Shown here piece after piece: positions 40,201 to 51,954 of a stretch of DNA of 64,000 nt (position 1 is its first letter; the number at the start of each line of letters is the position of its first letter). The notes below the pieces were generated by a model. The model ran no database searches and was not told the DNA's origin. It was given only the letters and a program-made list of their open reading frames with translations. The stretch comes from Sternotherus odoratus. Lineage: Eukaryota; Chordata; Testudines; Kinosternidae. The stretch lies in NCBI GenBank assembly GCA_032164245.1, contig JAVMKO010000022.1, forward strand, positions 10,477,845 to 10,541,844, in the 5' to 3' direction. Position numbers and translations under genes: made by a program.

Positions 40201-42813
40201 AGCCAAGCAGTCGGGAAGTTGGGGGCCGGGGTGATGCCCTGCCCCTCGAACCAGCCCTGGCTGGAGAGGTCACAGCTTTGGCCGCTGTGAGCATGTGTCC
40301 ACGTTGCACGGCCAGTGCAGAATTTGGCATCACTGGCTTCTGCTCAAGAGAGCCAGGACTGCGAAGAGCAGGGGCAGCAGCAGGCCAGGGGTAAGAGGCG
40401 TTGGCAGAGCAGAATATGGGGGACCACAAAACTGGGGCGGGTGGAGAGGCTGCAAAGCGGGATTTGAGAAGCATCAAGGCTGTCTTCAGAGTGGAGGACT
40501 GGGTTGATACAGGACAGGATTGAGGCGCGTAGGGTGATATGGGAGAGGGAGCGAAGGCCGGAGTAGCAGAGGGTGGCAAAGCCTATGGGGTGTGGAAGAG
40601 AGAGACTGGCTCATTCTGTGGAGGGATGGATGCATGAGCCGTAGCCGGCATAAAGAATCCCCATGGGAAAGTCATGGCACATCTTACATTGCAGTCCTGC
40701 GGCGGCAGCTGCTGAAGGAGAGATTTGATGGAGAGATGGCTCCTGGAGGCAGCAGGCAGTGTGTCTGCTGAGGGAGAGTCGAAGCACGAAGAGACCTGGA
40801 GAATTCACACGGGAGATGCATGAAAAGATTTCCAGGGAGTTAATAATTGGTCAATAATCGATCACCAGTAACTGATACAAATGTTAACCGTGATGACATG
40901 TTTAGTGATGGGACTCTCTTGAGTCTGAATTACCTCAATAACAACAAGCTTTGGCTAGATCTGCATTGAGTGGATACATTGATTTAACAGCTAGTAAAGA
41001 CAGCACAAACCCAGAGAGGCAGAGAGTTACCAACAGCTGCAGACGGTTGTTGACAACCTGTGTCCATTCTGCTGATGGTCGTACTTCCCCAATGATTTCT
41101 TGGGCTAATTAAACCCTGACCGTGTGTGGTTTCATTCCAGTCCTTATCTATTTCCCTCATTTGGTGTATACGTGTACTTAGGTTATTTTCTAAGTCCCCT
41201 GTCCCCTTGTACCTTTCCAACTGCCTCAACAAGATCTGATCAGAGATTTTGTTCGTTCCTTTTTTGGTAGTAACGTGTTATATGCCTGAACACATTTTGT
41301 GGTTCCTGTTACTATACTCTGCTGCAGCAGTTTTCTAAAGCAGTGGTTCCTAACCCGGGGTACGCAGAGGTCTTCCAGGGGGTACATCAACTCCTCTAGA
41401 TATTTGTCACGTTTTACAACAGGTTACTTAAAAAACACTAGCAAAATCAAAACAAACTAGAACTGCATACAATGATTTGTTTATGCTGCTCTATATGCCC
41501 TGAAATGTAAGTACAATATTTACTTTCCAATGGATTTATTTTATAATTATATGGTAAAAGTGAGAATGTCAGCAATTTTTCAGGACTAGTGTGTTTAAAC
41601 ATCTTTTTTTGTTTGTTTGTTTTTTGGGTTTTAAGTGAGGTGAAACTTGGGGGTACAAAAACAAATCAGACTCCTGAAAAGGGAACAGTCATCTGGAAAG
41701 ATTGAGACATTGGTCTAAAGTGTCTTGCAGCACCTTAAAGACTAACTAAAGTATTGAAGCATAAGCTTTTTTGGGCTAATACCCACTTTGTCAGATGCGT
41801 CTGTATTAGCCCACAAAAGCTTATGCTTCAATACTTTAGTCTTTAAGGTACCACAGGACTCGTTGTAACTTCTGCAATTCCAGACTAACACGGCTACCTC
41901 TCTGATTCTGGTCTAAAGTGATTGCTTAGTCCTAACCCTGCTTAAAAATAGCTCAACTGCAAAGCAGCATTCTTTGGTCTGTTTTAAGTGTCCACAAGGC
42001 TGTTCAGCTCCACTGCAGGGTTAATCTCGCACAGGTGAAAGGAGAAGGCAGATCTGGGCCTGCCAGTGTCCTGAGCTGGGTCCCAAATAAAGGGAATTTG
42101 ATTGTCTCCAGCTGTGCCTGGAGGTTTTGTTTCTTTCATGTTAGCAACCTGCCCACTGGAGAAACCCGGCCCTGCAATAAATGCTGTCAGAGAGCAGTTG
42201 GCATAGTCCCCATCAGCACTATTCCCCCTGCCTTGTATTTGCAGGCGCCCACTGACACAAGCCCCGAAAGAAGCCCAGCGAGACTGCACCCCGCTAACAT
42301 AGCTCTAGCCCTGCTCCGTCCTCTGCGCTGTGGGGATCTGTTGAGCCACGCCGGGATGGAAGGGGAGGTTTAAATGGGACCAGTTGCCACTGGGTGGGCT
42401 TGCACGGGAGTAGAAGGAGTGGGTGGGGGACACCGCAGGGGCAGAGCTGGCTGTGGGGTAAGTGACGTGATGGCTCCCAGATACACTGAGAACGGCGTCC
42501 AGAGGGTGCAACAGAGAAGGGACGTGCTTCATTGAGGGAGGCGCAGCCATAGCCCGTGCTCAGATCCCAGGGGGAAGTCTCAGCACCCTGATACCATCCT
42601 GCAGGACGCGGAGCGGAGGAAAAGCAGCAGCGGCTGCGGGGCCGAAGGAGGAGTCCTGCCTACCTCTGCTGGGGCAGCGTCTGCTGCGGGTTCCAGGTAC
42701 TCTTCCAGGGCGCAGCCGGAGTCACTGTCCGAAGAGGAGGTGAGTGCGTGGCCAGCTAGCGTCCCACCGCAGGGAGGCTGGTCTCTCCGGGGCCATGGGC
42801 TCGGGAGGGACAT
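37247..42813 (-). CDS. PRICKLE4: Prickle-like protein 4 (PET and three LIM domains)
   Basis: Prickle-family PET/LIM protein, a cytoplasmic and membrane-associated factor linked to planar polarity. Coding exons on the minus strand: 42813-42664, 40795-40688, 39960-39832, 39662-39459, 39032-38846, 38612-38280, 37800-37247. All join in frame to 554 residues. [14 protein letters not shown] lies near residue 30. A short PET (LLQQLPPQD, then [17 protein letters not shown]) follows. LIM1 spans about 127-196 ([12 protein letters not shown] to CAACDQ), LIM2 about 197-255 ([15 protein letters not shown]), LIM3 about 253-315 ([14 protein letters not shown]). The tail has [20 protein letters not shown] and ends in CSIS, a CAAX-type prenylation motif. 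The N-terminal part of PET is nearly missing. The donor of exon 6 (AGG|GTACAG) is moderate; the acceptor of exon 7 is strong. Confidence 0.92.
38846..39032 (-). CDS. PRICKLE4: PRICKLE4 exon 5 (LIM2)
   Basis: Acceptor TCTCGCCAG, donor TCG|GTAGGT. Carries [20 protein letters not shown] and the following Cys-rich LIM2 and LIM3 knuckles. Confidence 0.93.
41341..41712. mobile_element. Non-autonomous hAT element
   Basis: Starts CAGTGGTTCCTAACCC and ends near GATTGAGACATTG. 8-bp duplication ttctaaag (41333-41340) / gtctaaag (41713-41720), 7 of 8. The interior 'gggggtacatcaactcctct' block marks a turtle family I recognise. Confidence 0.87.
41723..41908. mobile_element. Penelope-like element copy
   Basis: 3' block in both orientations round a short loop, then the 5' block. 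Perfect 12-bp duplication tggtctaaagtg (41711-41722, 41909-41920), which overlaps the end and target duplication of the neighbouring hAT element. Confidence 0.9.
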
Positions 42814-45699
42814 CAGCAGGAAGCGAGACCTGAAACAGAGCTAAAGTGAGATGGGACAGGGCCGTTAATGGGGCCGGCAGGCTGGTGCCTCCGCATGCAG
42901 AGCAGCACTCTGCTGCTTGGAGGCCTTTCAGATGGGACCTGAAATCTTGTTATGGTGCCTCTGGTCAGGCCAGGCCCAGCTGGTCCTAAAAAGCCTAGAT
43001 GGAAGCAGAACTCCTGCGGTGTCTATATGGGACATTTACCTATATAGCGCCTGGATTCTTTTCCCCCACACAACCTATATCGTGCCTGGTAGCATTGCAG
43101 AATTGGTCTGGTGCCTTCATCCATTCAGAACACTTGAGTGCCTATGTAGGACCTGTACAATGAGTGCTTAGTGATGTACGTTTACTGCCTTACAGAACTG
43201 ATCTGCAGCCTATGGTGCAGTTCCACCCCAGAAACAGCTGCATTTCAGTAGCAGGCAAAGCAATGCCGGGGCAGACTGAACTTCATGTGTCTCAGGAGCC
43301 CTTAGTGAAAGGGGAGTTTTTCAAGGGAAGGAAGGATTGTTCCGCGAGACCTTGGAAAGTTAGCTGGAGATAACAGGAGCTCTCTGGCCCAGCTAATGAC
43401 CCTGGAAGGGTACATGTTGCTTTTAAAAGCCGGGGGGAGTTGGATTCTGTGCTGAGCCGTGGCTGGAAGGATTTAAAAGGGGGCCCAGACAGCCCCTGGG
43501 AGAGGCCCCTGAGGCGGGAGGGAACCTGAATTGGATTTCTCTACCCAGCTGGAATGGACTTTGGCTCTGGGCCGTGTCTAGGCCAGGTAGGGGAGAGTTC
43601 CCCAGCTGGTGAGAGCTCTATGCTCCCAGAGTTAGCCCAGGATTTAGCATCCTGTCACTCTGCAGCAGCAGGAAGCAGCTTCAATCTGTCTATTCTAGTT
43701 CAGTGGAAAATGATTATTTTTCCCTGTGAGCCCCCCACAGGGCTGTAATTAATCATCCTCCCCTCCAACCTCCACAGCCACCGAGCGCAGCGGACACTGG
43801 GCACCTCTCCTGGCTAATGGTTACACTGTGGAAATCCGTCCCATCCCCCCCGCGTCTCTGTTCCACCGCTGGCTTCCTTCCGTGCTTCGGTTCCCAAAAC
43901 AAAGCCGAGATGTCCATGTGACGCCTCGGTCAACTCCTACAGTTCCTTGGATGCCTTCCCAGAGGCTGACACGCTGCGGCTGGGTTTCCTGGCCCAGCGC
44001 TGAGCAGAGAGAAAGCAGGGCGACTGGGGCCGAGGAAGAGCGGAGGTGGTAGGTTTGCAGCGCTGCCCAGGGGAACAAGCTGAGGGATTTACGAGCCCTA
44101 CGCCCCAGAGTTCAGCCTGTGGGGGTTGTAAGGCATCTCTCCATCCACGGTGCGTCAAGCCAGTCCCCGCATAGGGCGAGAGTCCAGAGCTGGACAGACA
44201 AAGTGAGCTGCCGTGAAAAATCTCACCGGTGTCGGTTCAGATAGGGCGTCTAAGCTGCTGTAATTTATGCCTTGTGTCAGCGCCCAGCATAGGGTCCATC
44301 TGAACTCCCTTGACTTGGCTGATAGACCAGAGTCACGCTGCAGCTTTCAAAGCCAGCATGCCCTGCTCCCAGCTCCAGTGAACTGTGCTTGATACGTACC
44401 TCTGCAGCACACTGCCATCCCAATGTGTTCTCCATACGCACCCCTCTGCTTGGGACAAATCCGTCTATACTCCCAACGTGTACCCCTCTCCAGCATCACA
44501 CTTCTCTGTGCAGTATCTGCAACCCTTCCCTCCCCCCCCCCCCCCCCCAAGGATAACCTGCACCTTTCTAAGGCACAGAAATATCATCCACCAGGTCGGA
44601 TGGGTCTTCCAGAAGGCATGTGAAATAGATTTCCCCCAGCCCTTTCGTGATGCCATTCACTAGAGCCTGGAATTCTGAGCGCTCCGTCTGTGCCTAGGAG
44701 ACCAGGAAAGTAGCTTTATAGCGGAGCAAGTGTTGTATGGAGAGCTCAAGGGGTGCACTGGGGTTTTAAATCCAGCTGTCGGTGCAGCTTTTTGCAATTC
44801 TTGGTTTTAATGAGTTAACCGATCTTTTTTCGGAGTCTCATCCCCACGCCTCTCAGGGCCTAAGACCGGCTCCTCCAAGGTAATTAGCACAGGGAGCTCA
44901 GGTTTCTCTGTTGGGTGCCTGGGTCAATAATTAACTTAGAAGATTGGCTGATGAACAGGAGGAAAAAACAAAAAGGACTGATTGCCCTGTTCCCATCACC
45001 CTGCTCCCAGGAAGGCAGGGGCAAGCGGCAGGCTCTAGAATTCACTGCAGAGGGAAGGGAGGTCTGCAGGTGCCCTGCAATTTCTGTTTTTATGATATTT
45101 ATTTTTTCCTGGGACTGTGTTAGTGTTTATTATCACAAGAACAAAAATCAGTGCAAAAAATGAGTATATTTTCTGGGAAAATAGGGGGTTTGTTTTGGTG
45201 GACAGAAAGATGGTGGGCAAGTATTGAGTGGATTTGTGTTTTGAATTCCCTTCATCAGTGTTGTTTACTGCAGAACTCCAAACACAAGGCCACTGCTGAG
45301 TGTGAGAAAACAATTGCTCTCTAATCCCCAAATCAAACTTTTCATTGGAATAAACAGTTTACTGGTGTAGATTTAGAACAAGTAGCCTATAAATATTTAC
45401 GTTTAATAATTGAGCCACACCATTTGCAGAGCACACACTCAACTTTATCCTTTTCTCCTGTACTCCAATACTTCCCTGTGTTCTGAAATGTATTCGGATA
45501 CAGATTTCCATTTTCTTCCCATTTTAGATCTTTAAACCATTATCTGCTAATAGTTTGAACTATGCAGGTGGTGGGCATGAGCTTTGTCAGTACGTTCAGA
45601 TGCACACGTGTGCACCTGTTTATGGTGTGTATCTTCTAGACTAGACTAATACACAACCTTACTTCAACAGGCAGCTTTGCATATACACACAGACTAATG

Positions 45700-45899
45700 C
45701 AGTGGTGCTCAAAACAGTTGTACTGGTGACCCCTTTCACATAGCAAGTCTCTGAGTACAACCCCCCCCCCCCTTATAAAATAAAAACACATTTTTATATA
45801 TTTAACACCATTGTAAATGCTGGAAGAAAAGTCTCCCATTAGGGTGCCACAAGAACAGCTTGTGACCCCTCCCCCCCCGAGGGGTTACAACCCCCCCCG
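45700..45899. mobile_element. Possible truncated hAT-like element
   Basis: Starts CAGTGGTGCTCAAAAC. Flanks gactaatg (45692-45699) and gcctaatg (45900-45907) match at 7 of 8. The right end lacks the expected inverted repeat. Confidence 0.35.
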
Positions 45900-46442
45900 G
45901 CCTAATGTATTATCATAACACATATTTCATGCCCTGTATGGTATTTTCCTAATAAAACAAATTTTATATACATATTTGCATGATACAAAAATAGAGTGAA
46001 AATCAGCAAAAGATTAATCATACTTTTTGTAAAACCCAGGAAATTTTTGGTAAAAATCAGTTTAAACTGAAACCACAGGGGTTTACATACACTGCATTCT
46101 CCCTCCACCCACATTTTCAGACATGTCCACTAGTTGTGGGGTGCCCAATTTGAGGCCTCGGGGGTCTGATCTGATGAAGTGCAGAGCACCTCCAAGGTTG
46201 GCAGGAGCTGCAGTAACTCAGCACTCTGCCAATCAGGCCACTGGTGTCCCCAAAATCCCAGGCCACTTTTGAATATATCGATCTATCATCTATGCTCAGT
46301 TTTCACCATATACTGTAACCTGCCCACTCTACTAAAAGCTCTAGGGAAGATGCTGTGATTCATTATAACAAGAGGTTATAATGAGCAATTTGCAGATGCA
46401 TCTCTCTCTCTTTTTTCTAAGCTGAATTGAGTGCTAGTGAAA

Positions 46443-46610
46443 GGGCCATAAGAACGGCTGTACTGGGTCAGACCAAAGGTCCATCCAGCCCAGTATCCTG
46501 TCTTCTGACAGTGGCCAATGCCAGGTGCCCAGAGAGAGTGAACCTAACAGGCAATGTTCAAGTGATCTCTCTCCTGCCATCCATCACCCTCTGAGATCCA
46601 GGTTGGCAGC
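46443..46610 (+). repeat. CR1 LINE fragment
   Basis: 'ataagaacggctgtactggg', 'tcagaccaaaggtccatcc' and 'ctgacagtggccaatgcc' are typical of the 3' part of sauropsid CR1 elements. Confidence 0.75.
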
Positions 46611-47869
46611 CCCGAATCCGGTGCCAGCTGATGTTGGTCAGAAAAATTTGAATCAAACTTAGCAAATACTGGTTGTCATTTTCTTTTTTTTTTTTTTTTT
46701 TGTTTCATAGGCATAGAACGATTTCGACTGTTTCGACACATCCCTGCTTTCTCACCTGGCTTCTCAGAAACCTGCCTCAGGGAACCTAGACTGTGACTAT
46801 GGGGCATCCCACACCCTGGACTGCCTTGGGGGTCAGGATCTTTCAAGATCTGCATTTCACTAGGTGGTCAGGATTGGAAGAAGGACCCCCAGGCTTCAAA
46901 ACAGCCCACCAGGTAGACTTGAGCCAGGGCTCCCTTCTTTTGAGTGGACTATTTCAAGGCTAGATTTTCCTTCCCATTTAGGTACCCAAATGAAGGGGGA
47001 GCTATGGTAAGCGTTCAGGGCCCACTGACGACCTCTCCCGGCTGTGACAATTACAGCCAGATTTGCCCAACAGATTGGGCTCTTCTGAAAACCAAGTAGT
47101 GCCTACAGAGGAGCGGAGCTCTTTGCAAATACACAGACCTGGCCTGCATTGTGGGCACTGAGCTCTATTGAATATCTGGCCCCTGTTGTCTCTCCACCTC
47201 TCGGGGAGCAGGGAGTGGGGTGTTTTATCCCCCCCCTGCCCATTCTGTGCTCGGTCTGCCTGCTGGCAAGGGGGTAGAATGTAGTGCCAGGCAGAGTGGT
47301 GGTTCCTGTCCCACTCAGAAACAGGCAGATGGGTGAGTTGGAAGTGAAAAAGTTCTGTCTCCACCAACTAAGCAGCTAAGCCCCCCAGTTCCTGTCTCAC
47401 GGGCGGGGGAGTCCCCTCTTCTATGCAGGATTCCCTGGGAACTCCTGCAACTTCCCCAGTAGCGAGGGGGAGTCTCTGTTATACCCCCTGGCGCTATTTT
47501 CACAGGCTGAAACCCCCACCCCAATTCTCTTTCCCTTCCCCTGCCAGTGCTTCCCCACTACAGGAACTTCCCAGGGAGGGAGAGTCGAGATCTCCACGCT
47601 AGGATATTGCCTTCTGGCTTTGGCCCCATATGCCCGCCCAGCTCCCAGAGCTTGGCCCAGCATGCCCATAGGGGCTGGAAGTAGGGGTGCTCCCTCACCC
47701 CCCCCACCCCCCGCTTGAAGTAGTTTCCATCCTAGCCAGGGTCAACAGTTTGCTTCAGTGGCTCTCGCACCCCCCCTCCCCACTGCACAAATTGTCCCAG
47801 CGCCCCTGAGCATGTCACCCCTAAAGGACCGGCCTGCTGGGAATCCCGGCACCCCAATAGATCACCTAC

Positions 47870-48180
47870 CTGCCGCTTCGTGGGGGGGCCCGGTCCCCTC
47901 CTTCCAGCGCCGGAGCGCAGAGCCGCCTCGCCCAGACGCAGAGAGGTTTGTATTCCTGCCCCTTTCCTGTGCCCCCCCCCAGCTAGGGGAACCAGAAAAC
48001 AAGGGTGAAAGAGACACTTTTTTTCCGGGGTGGGGGGACGACAGTTGTTTATACAACACAAAGCCCCCAGCAGTGGGACAGCCCCATAACACTGGGATGG
48101 CTGATCCCCCAGATCCCCACCTGCTCCGAAGGGCCCCGGGCAGAGCGAGCGGGGCTGGGAAGGTTGCGCAGCAAAGCGAA
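47870..48180 (-). promoter_or_regulatory. PRICKLE4: Candidate PRICKLE4 promoter and non-coding first exon
   Basis: GC- and CpG-rich on the minus strand, with a good donor AAGCGGCAG|GTAGGTG at 47870. Position and strand suit the missing PRICKLE4 5' UTR exon. Confidence 0.45.
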
Positions 48181-48484
48181 AGGAAAACACCAGGGAGATT
48201 TTCCTCTTTTTTTTTTTTTCAAAGCTGCCTGCCCAGGAAACCTGGCTCTGTGTCCGCCGGGGTCCTCATTACGGGGCTTTTTAGCTTAAACCTACAGAGG
48301 CAGCCAATGGCCGCGGGCAGGGAGGGAAATGAGCAGAGGAGGCTGGTGTTAACCCTGCAGAGGAACGCACTGCAGGCTGTTCTCTAGCCTCTGCCTCTCC
48401 CCTCCCCTCCTTCCCCCGCTTCACTGGGGTGTTGCTTCTCCTCGCTGTGCTGATCATTCTGCCACACCGATCGCAAACATGTCG

Positions 48485-48850
48485 AGACGTCAGGAAAGGA
48501 GGTCAAGATAATTATCCCCTTTTTAGAGATGGGGAAACCGAGGCCCGGAGCAGAGCCTCCTTCCTTAAAACTCACTTCTGCCATGATGCCTACAATAATG
48601 AATTGAACAATGGCTAGGCAGCTGGAGAGCCCTGACAGCAGTTAATCACCTGCATCATAATTGTCTCACTGGTACCTTGGGCTCCCCTGTTTGCTGTATT
48701 ACCTGTTGTCTCATACTTACAATGTAAGGTCTTTGGGGCGGGGATTATCTTTGTATTATTGGTTTGTACAGCACCTAGCAGAAGGGCTGGGACCTCTAAG
48801 AACTACTGCAACACAAATGGCTAAAATGATGCTGCTGACTTGCCCAGGGT
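48485..48850. repeat. MIR-like and SINE-tail fragments
   Basis: 'gagatggggaaaccgaggcc' (48528 on) is MIR-like. 'taaggtctttggggcgggga' and 'tgtacagcacctagcagaag' (48725 on) are a SINE tail in plus orientation. Confidence 0.5.
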
Positions 48851-49745
48851 CATGCTGCCAGGCAGTAGCAGAGGTGGGAAAAGTCCTCCACAGTGCACCC
48901 TATATGTATCATTGCTCCTGTTCTAGAGCATTTTATTTCCTTCGCTGTCCTCCTGTCAAAAAGGGATCAGTGCCAGTCTCTCGGTCTGTATCAAAGAATA
49001 CCGCCCCTCTCAATTCACCCAGGATAGTTTTCTAAAAGGAGCTCCAATCCAGTCACATTCAGCTTGACCAGAGTCCTCAGGGGAACTATTCTACCAACTT
49101 GTACTCAGGGAAAGTTAATCTGCCATGTTTGGGTTTGGTGTCAGCTTTATCTTGACTGCTAGCTGTTACGGACTTTGTCCCATTGAGCGGCTGGGTCTTG
49201 CTTTACTTTCTCTGTGTATTTGCTGCACAATCTGTAGTAGTGCTGCTTCCTCCACATCCATGCACTCACTGTCATTTGTGTCTATTCACACAGAAAGGGA
49301 GGTATTTCAATCGCCCCCTAACCTCCCATCTACAGGCGCAGGCATTATACCGCAACCATAACGTGAAAGATTCTGCTTTGCTTGACAGAAACAGTCTGTG
49401 GTCTAAGCATGTTAAGGGAATGGTTACAACCTGGGAAATGTAATCATTTAGTCAACCCTGTCATAGCACTGTGCTGTTTGTTATTATTTGTACTCCAGTA
49501 GAGCCAGAAGGCACCCAGTGCAACCGGGCCCCTGTTGAGGTAAATGCTGAACAAAACACAAAAGGCAGTTCCTGCCCATAGCATTGTTACAGCCCAATAG
49601 ACAAAACAGAAATAGCCACGTAATTTGTCAGATGTACAGACCTAGCAAGTAATGCCTCCCAACTGTCCCTCTCCTAAGGCAGCTCCCTACCATTCAGGTA
49701 GTATGTTAGCTACTTTGCAGATTTCTTATACTCTAGTCTATTCTG

Positions 49746-49925
49746 TCTTGAAGCATAAGCTTTCGTGGGCTAATACCCACTTCGTCGGATGACTGCTTGC
49801 ATCCGACGAAGTGGGTATTAGCCCACAAAAGCTTATGCTTCAATACTTTAGTTAGTCTTTAAGGTGCCACAGGACTCTGTTACCTCTGCTATTCCAGACT
49901 AATATGGCTACCTCTCTGATTCTAA
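49746..49925. mobile_element. Penelope-like element copy
   Basis: Short inverted 3' blocks, then the 5' block. 9-bp duplication tctattctg (49737-49745, 49926-49934). Confidence 0.85.
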
Positions 49926-50306
49926 TCTATTCTGAAGACTCACGTAGAACATATGCCTTCAGACAGCCCCCTCCCCAGGGGTGAATTTCACTGCAGGACC
50001 AGGAGCATTCCACTTACAGGCAATTTCCATTCTGCTGTGTCTCTCTATACACGTGCAATCTTTGCACAAAAAAAATGGAAAAAGCACATGTTTGAATATT
50101 GGGCCCTCCCATAGCCTCTGAAGGGTGTGGTGGAAGATACATGGGGAATGAACCAAGTGTGGGCACTTTGCCATTATAGGGAAAAATCCTACCAAATTAG
50201 GATTTAATACATTACATCACCTTGCATTTCAACAGTATCTTTCATCACATAGGAGCCCCCCAGTACTTTACAAACCACACAATCCAGGGATCACTACACA
50301 TCCATG

Positions 50307-50443
50307 TCAAGAATCAGAGTGGTAGCCGTGTTAGTCTGGAATAGCAGAAGTGACAAAGAGTCCTGTGGCACCTTAAAGACTAACTAAAGTATTGAAGCAT
50401 AAGCTTTCGTGGGCTAATACCCACTTCGTCGGATGCAAGGATG
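50307..50443 (+). mobile_element. Penelope-like element copy
   Basis: 5' block fused directly to the 3' block (internal part deleted). 10-bp duplication cacatccatg (50297-50306, 50444-50453). Confidence 0.88.
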
Positions 50444-50453
50444 CACATCCATG

Positions 50454-51110
50454 GAAAATACAGCCACTTGAGATAGCTGTTTAATAGCAGACAGCAATAT
50501 TACACTACAGGAAGTGAAGAATATTGTAAAAATATAATTAATATCGAATCTGTTTAGGCATTTACCATGGGATGTGGGGATGAGCTATTGTCAATATGAA
50601 TTATTCTTTTATGTTAATATTGTGACATTACTGGCAGCTACTGGAGTGTGTAGATATTTGAAAGCTACAAACAGGATATATGGAGTGGAAAAACAGGGAC
50701 ATACCTTTTAACTGCATCTAAATCCCTGGGGACAAAGGGAGGGTTTTTACTAGTAATATTTTGCTAGAAGAAAGGGATGATCTGTCTGAAAGGGGCCGGG
50801 GTGGCGTGGGGCTAGTGTGCGCGGAGTGCTGGTTGTTTTGTCTGTTCGGCGTGGGATGCACATGGGGTTTTGTGAGCTGTATGTACATTGTTGTGTAGCG
50901 GGGTGCAGTGTGGGGTTTGCACAGTGCACTGCCCTTTCCTCCAGCTGCTTTCTCTTTTTAGGGGCAACATTTTCAAACTCCCCTCCTTCCATGCCCCCCA
51001 GCTCCCCCTCTCTCCCTCTGCCCCCAGGGCCAGCCCCCCACCCTTGCCCCCCTGAGCCCCAAGTCCCCTCCCCCTGTTCCCCCTCCCACACGCACAGCCC
51101 TATGTCCCCG
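50454..51110. other. Spacer before the FRS3 CpG island
   Basis: No gene or repeat recognised. The last 150 bases are C-rich and poor in CpG. Confidence 0.5.
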
Positions 51111-51119
51111 CCCCGCAGA

Positions 51120-51443
51120 TAAGCCCCGCCCCCTGGTCACTCCAAGGTCCCGCCTCTCTCCGGAGCTCCTCCCCCCGCCACAGGAGCGGAGCCGCGTGTC
51201 CGCAGCGCCACCTAGCGGCCCCCGCGCCCGGGTCCTCCCAGCGAGAGACGCTCTAGGCGACGGCTGCTGGACTCGCTGCTCCCGGCGGCTCCGAGTCCGG
51301 GCCCGGCCCCGGCCCGCGCTGGGGTGGGGGGAGGGAGACGGCGCTGGCGGGTCCCGGAGCCCGATCGGGGGCCCTACGGCGCCGGCCGGCGGGGCGGGCC
51401 CGGCCCTCAGCGCCCGCACGGGGGAGGCCGGGCCGCGCCGCAG
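51120..51443 (+). promoter_or_regulatory. FRS3: FRS3 CpG-island promoter and candidate first exon
   Basis: Very CpG-dense, with a donor GCCGCAG|GTACAG at 51443. The first FRS3 coding exon starts after an acceptor 6.7 kb downstream, so a non-coding exon here is likely. In human, FRS3 and PRICKLE4 are also head-to-head. Confidence 0.6.
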
Positions 51444-51449
51444 GTACAG

Positions 51450-51900
51450 AGACCCCGCCCCCTGGGGCCCCCCCGGGGCCCCCTCCCGGCCCCGCCCCCT
51501 GGGCCCCCCCGCACTGCCCCCCCGGGGCCCCCTCCCGGCCCCGCCCCCTGCCCCCCCCCGGGGCCCCCTCCCGGCCCCGCCCCCTGGGCCCCCCCGCACT
51601 GCCCCCCCGGGACCCCCTCCCGACCCCGCCCCCTGGCCCCCCGCACTGCCCCCCCGGGACCCCCTCCCGGCCCCGCCCCCTGGCCCCCCGCACTGCCCCC
51701 CCGGGACCCCTCCCGACCCCGCCCCCTGGGCCCCCCCGCACTGCCCCCCCGGGGCCCCCTCCCGGCCCCGCCCCCTGGGCCCCCCCCGCACTGCCCCCCC
51801 GGGGACCCCTCCTGGGCCCCCCCGCACTGCCCCTGCCCCCACGGGGACCCCTATCGGCCCCGCCCCCTGGGGCCCCACCCCGCACCTTCCCCCAGGGATC
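51450..51900. repeat. GC-rich minisatellite 1
   Basis: About nine units of roughly 50 bp built on CCCGCCCCCTGGGCCCCCC, GCACTGCCCCCCCGG and GGCCCCCTCCCGG. It lies directly after the candidate FRS3 first exon. Confidence 0.92.
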
Positions 51901-51954
51901 AATTGGGACACCCCAGCCCTATAGGACCCCCCCGGGACCCTCGTTATCCTGGCA

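Larger units (their letters stand above)
40796..42663 (-). other. PRICKLE4: PRICKLE4 intron 1 of the coding region
   Basis: Contains a hAT element (41341-41712) and a PLE copy (41723-41908). Nothing else recognised. Confidence 0.85.
42830..47869 (-). other. PRICKLE4: PRICKLE4 5' UTR intron (inferred)
   Basis: The first coding exon begins at an acceptor (TGTTTCAG before 42829), so a non-coding exon lies upstream. The interval holds a C-run at about 44530, a hAT-like fragment (45700-45899), a CR1 piece (46443-46610) and a T-run near 46690. Confidence 0.5.
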
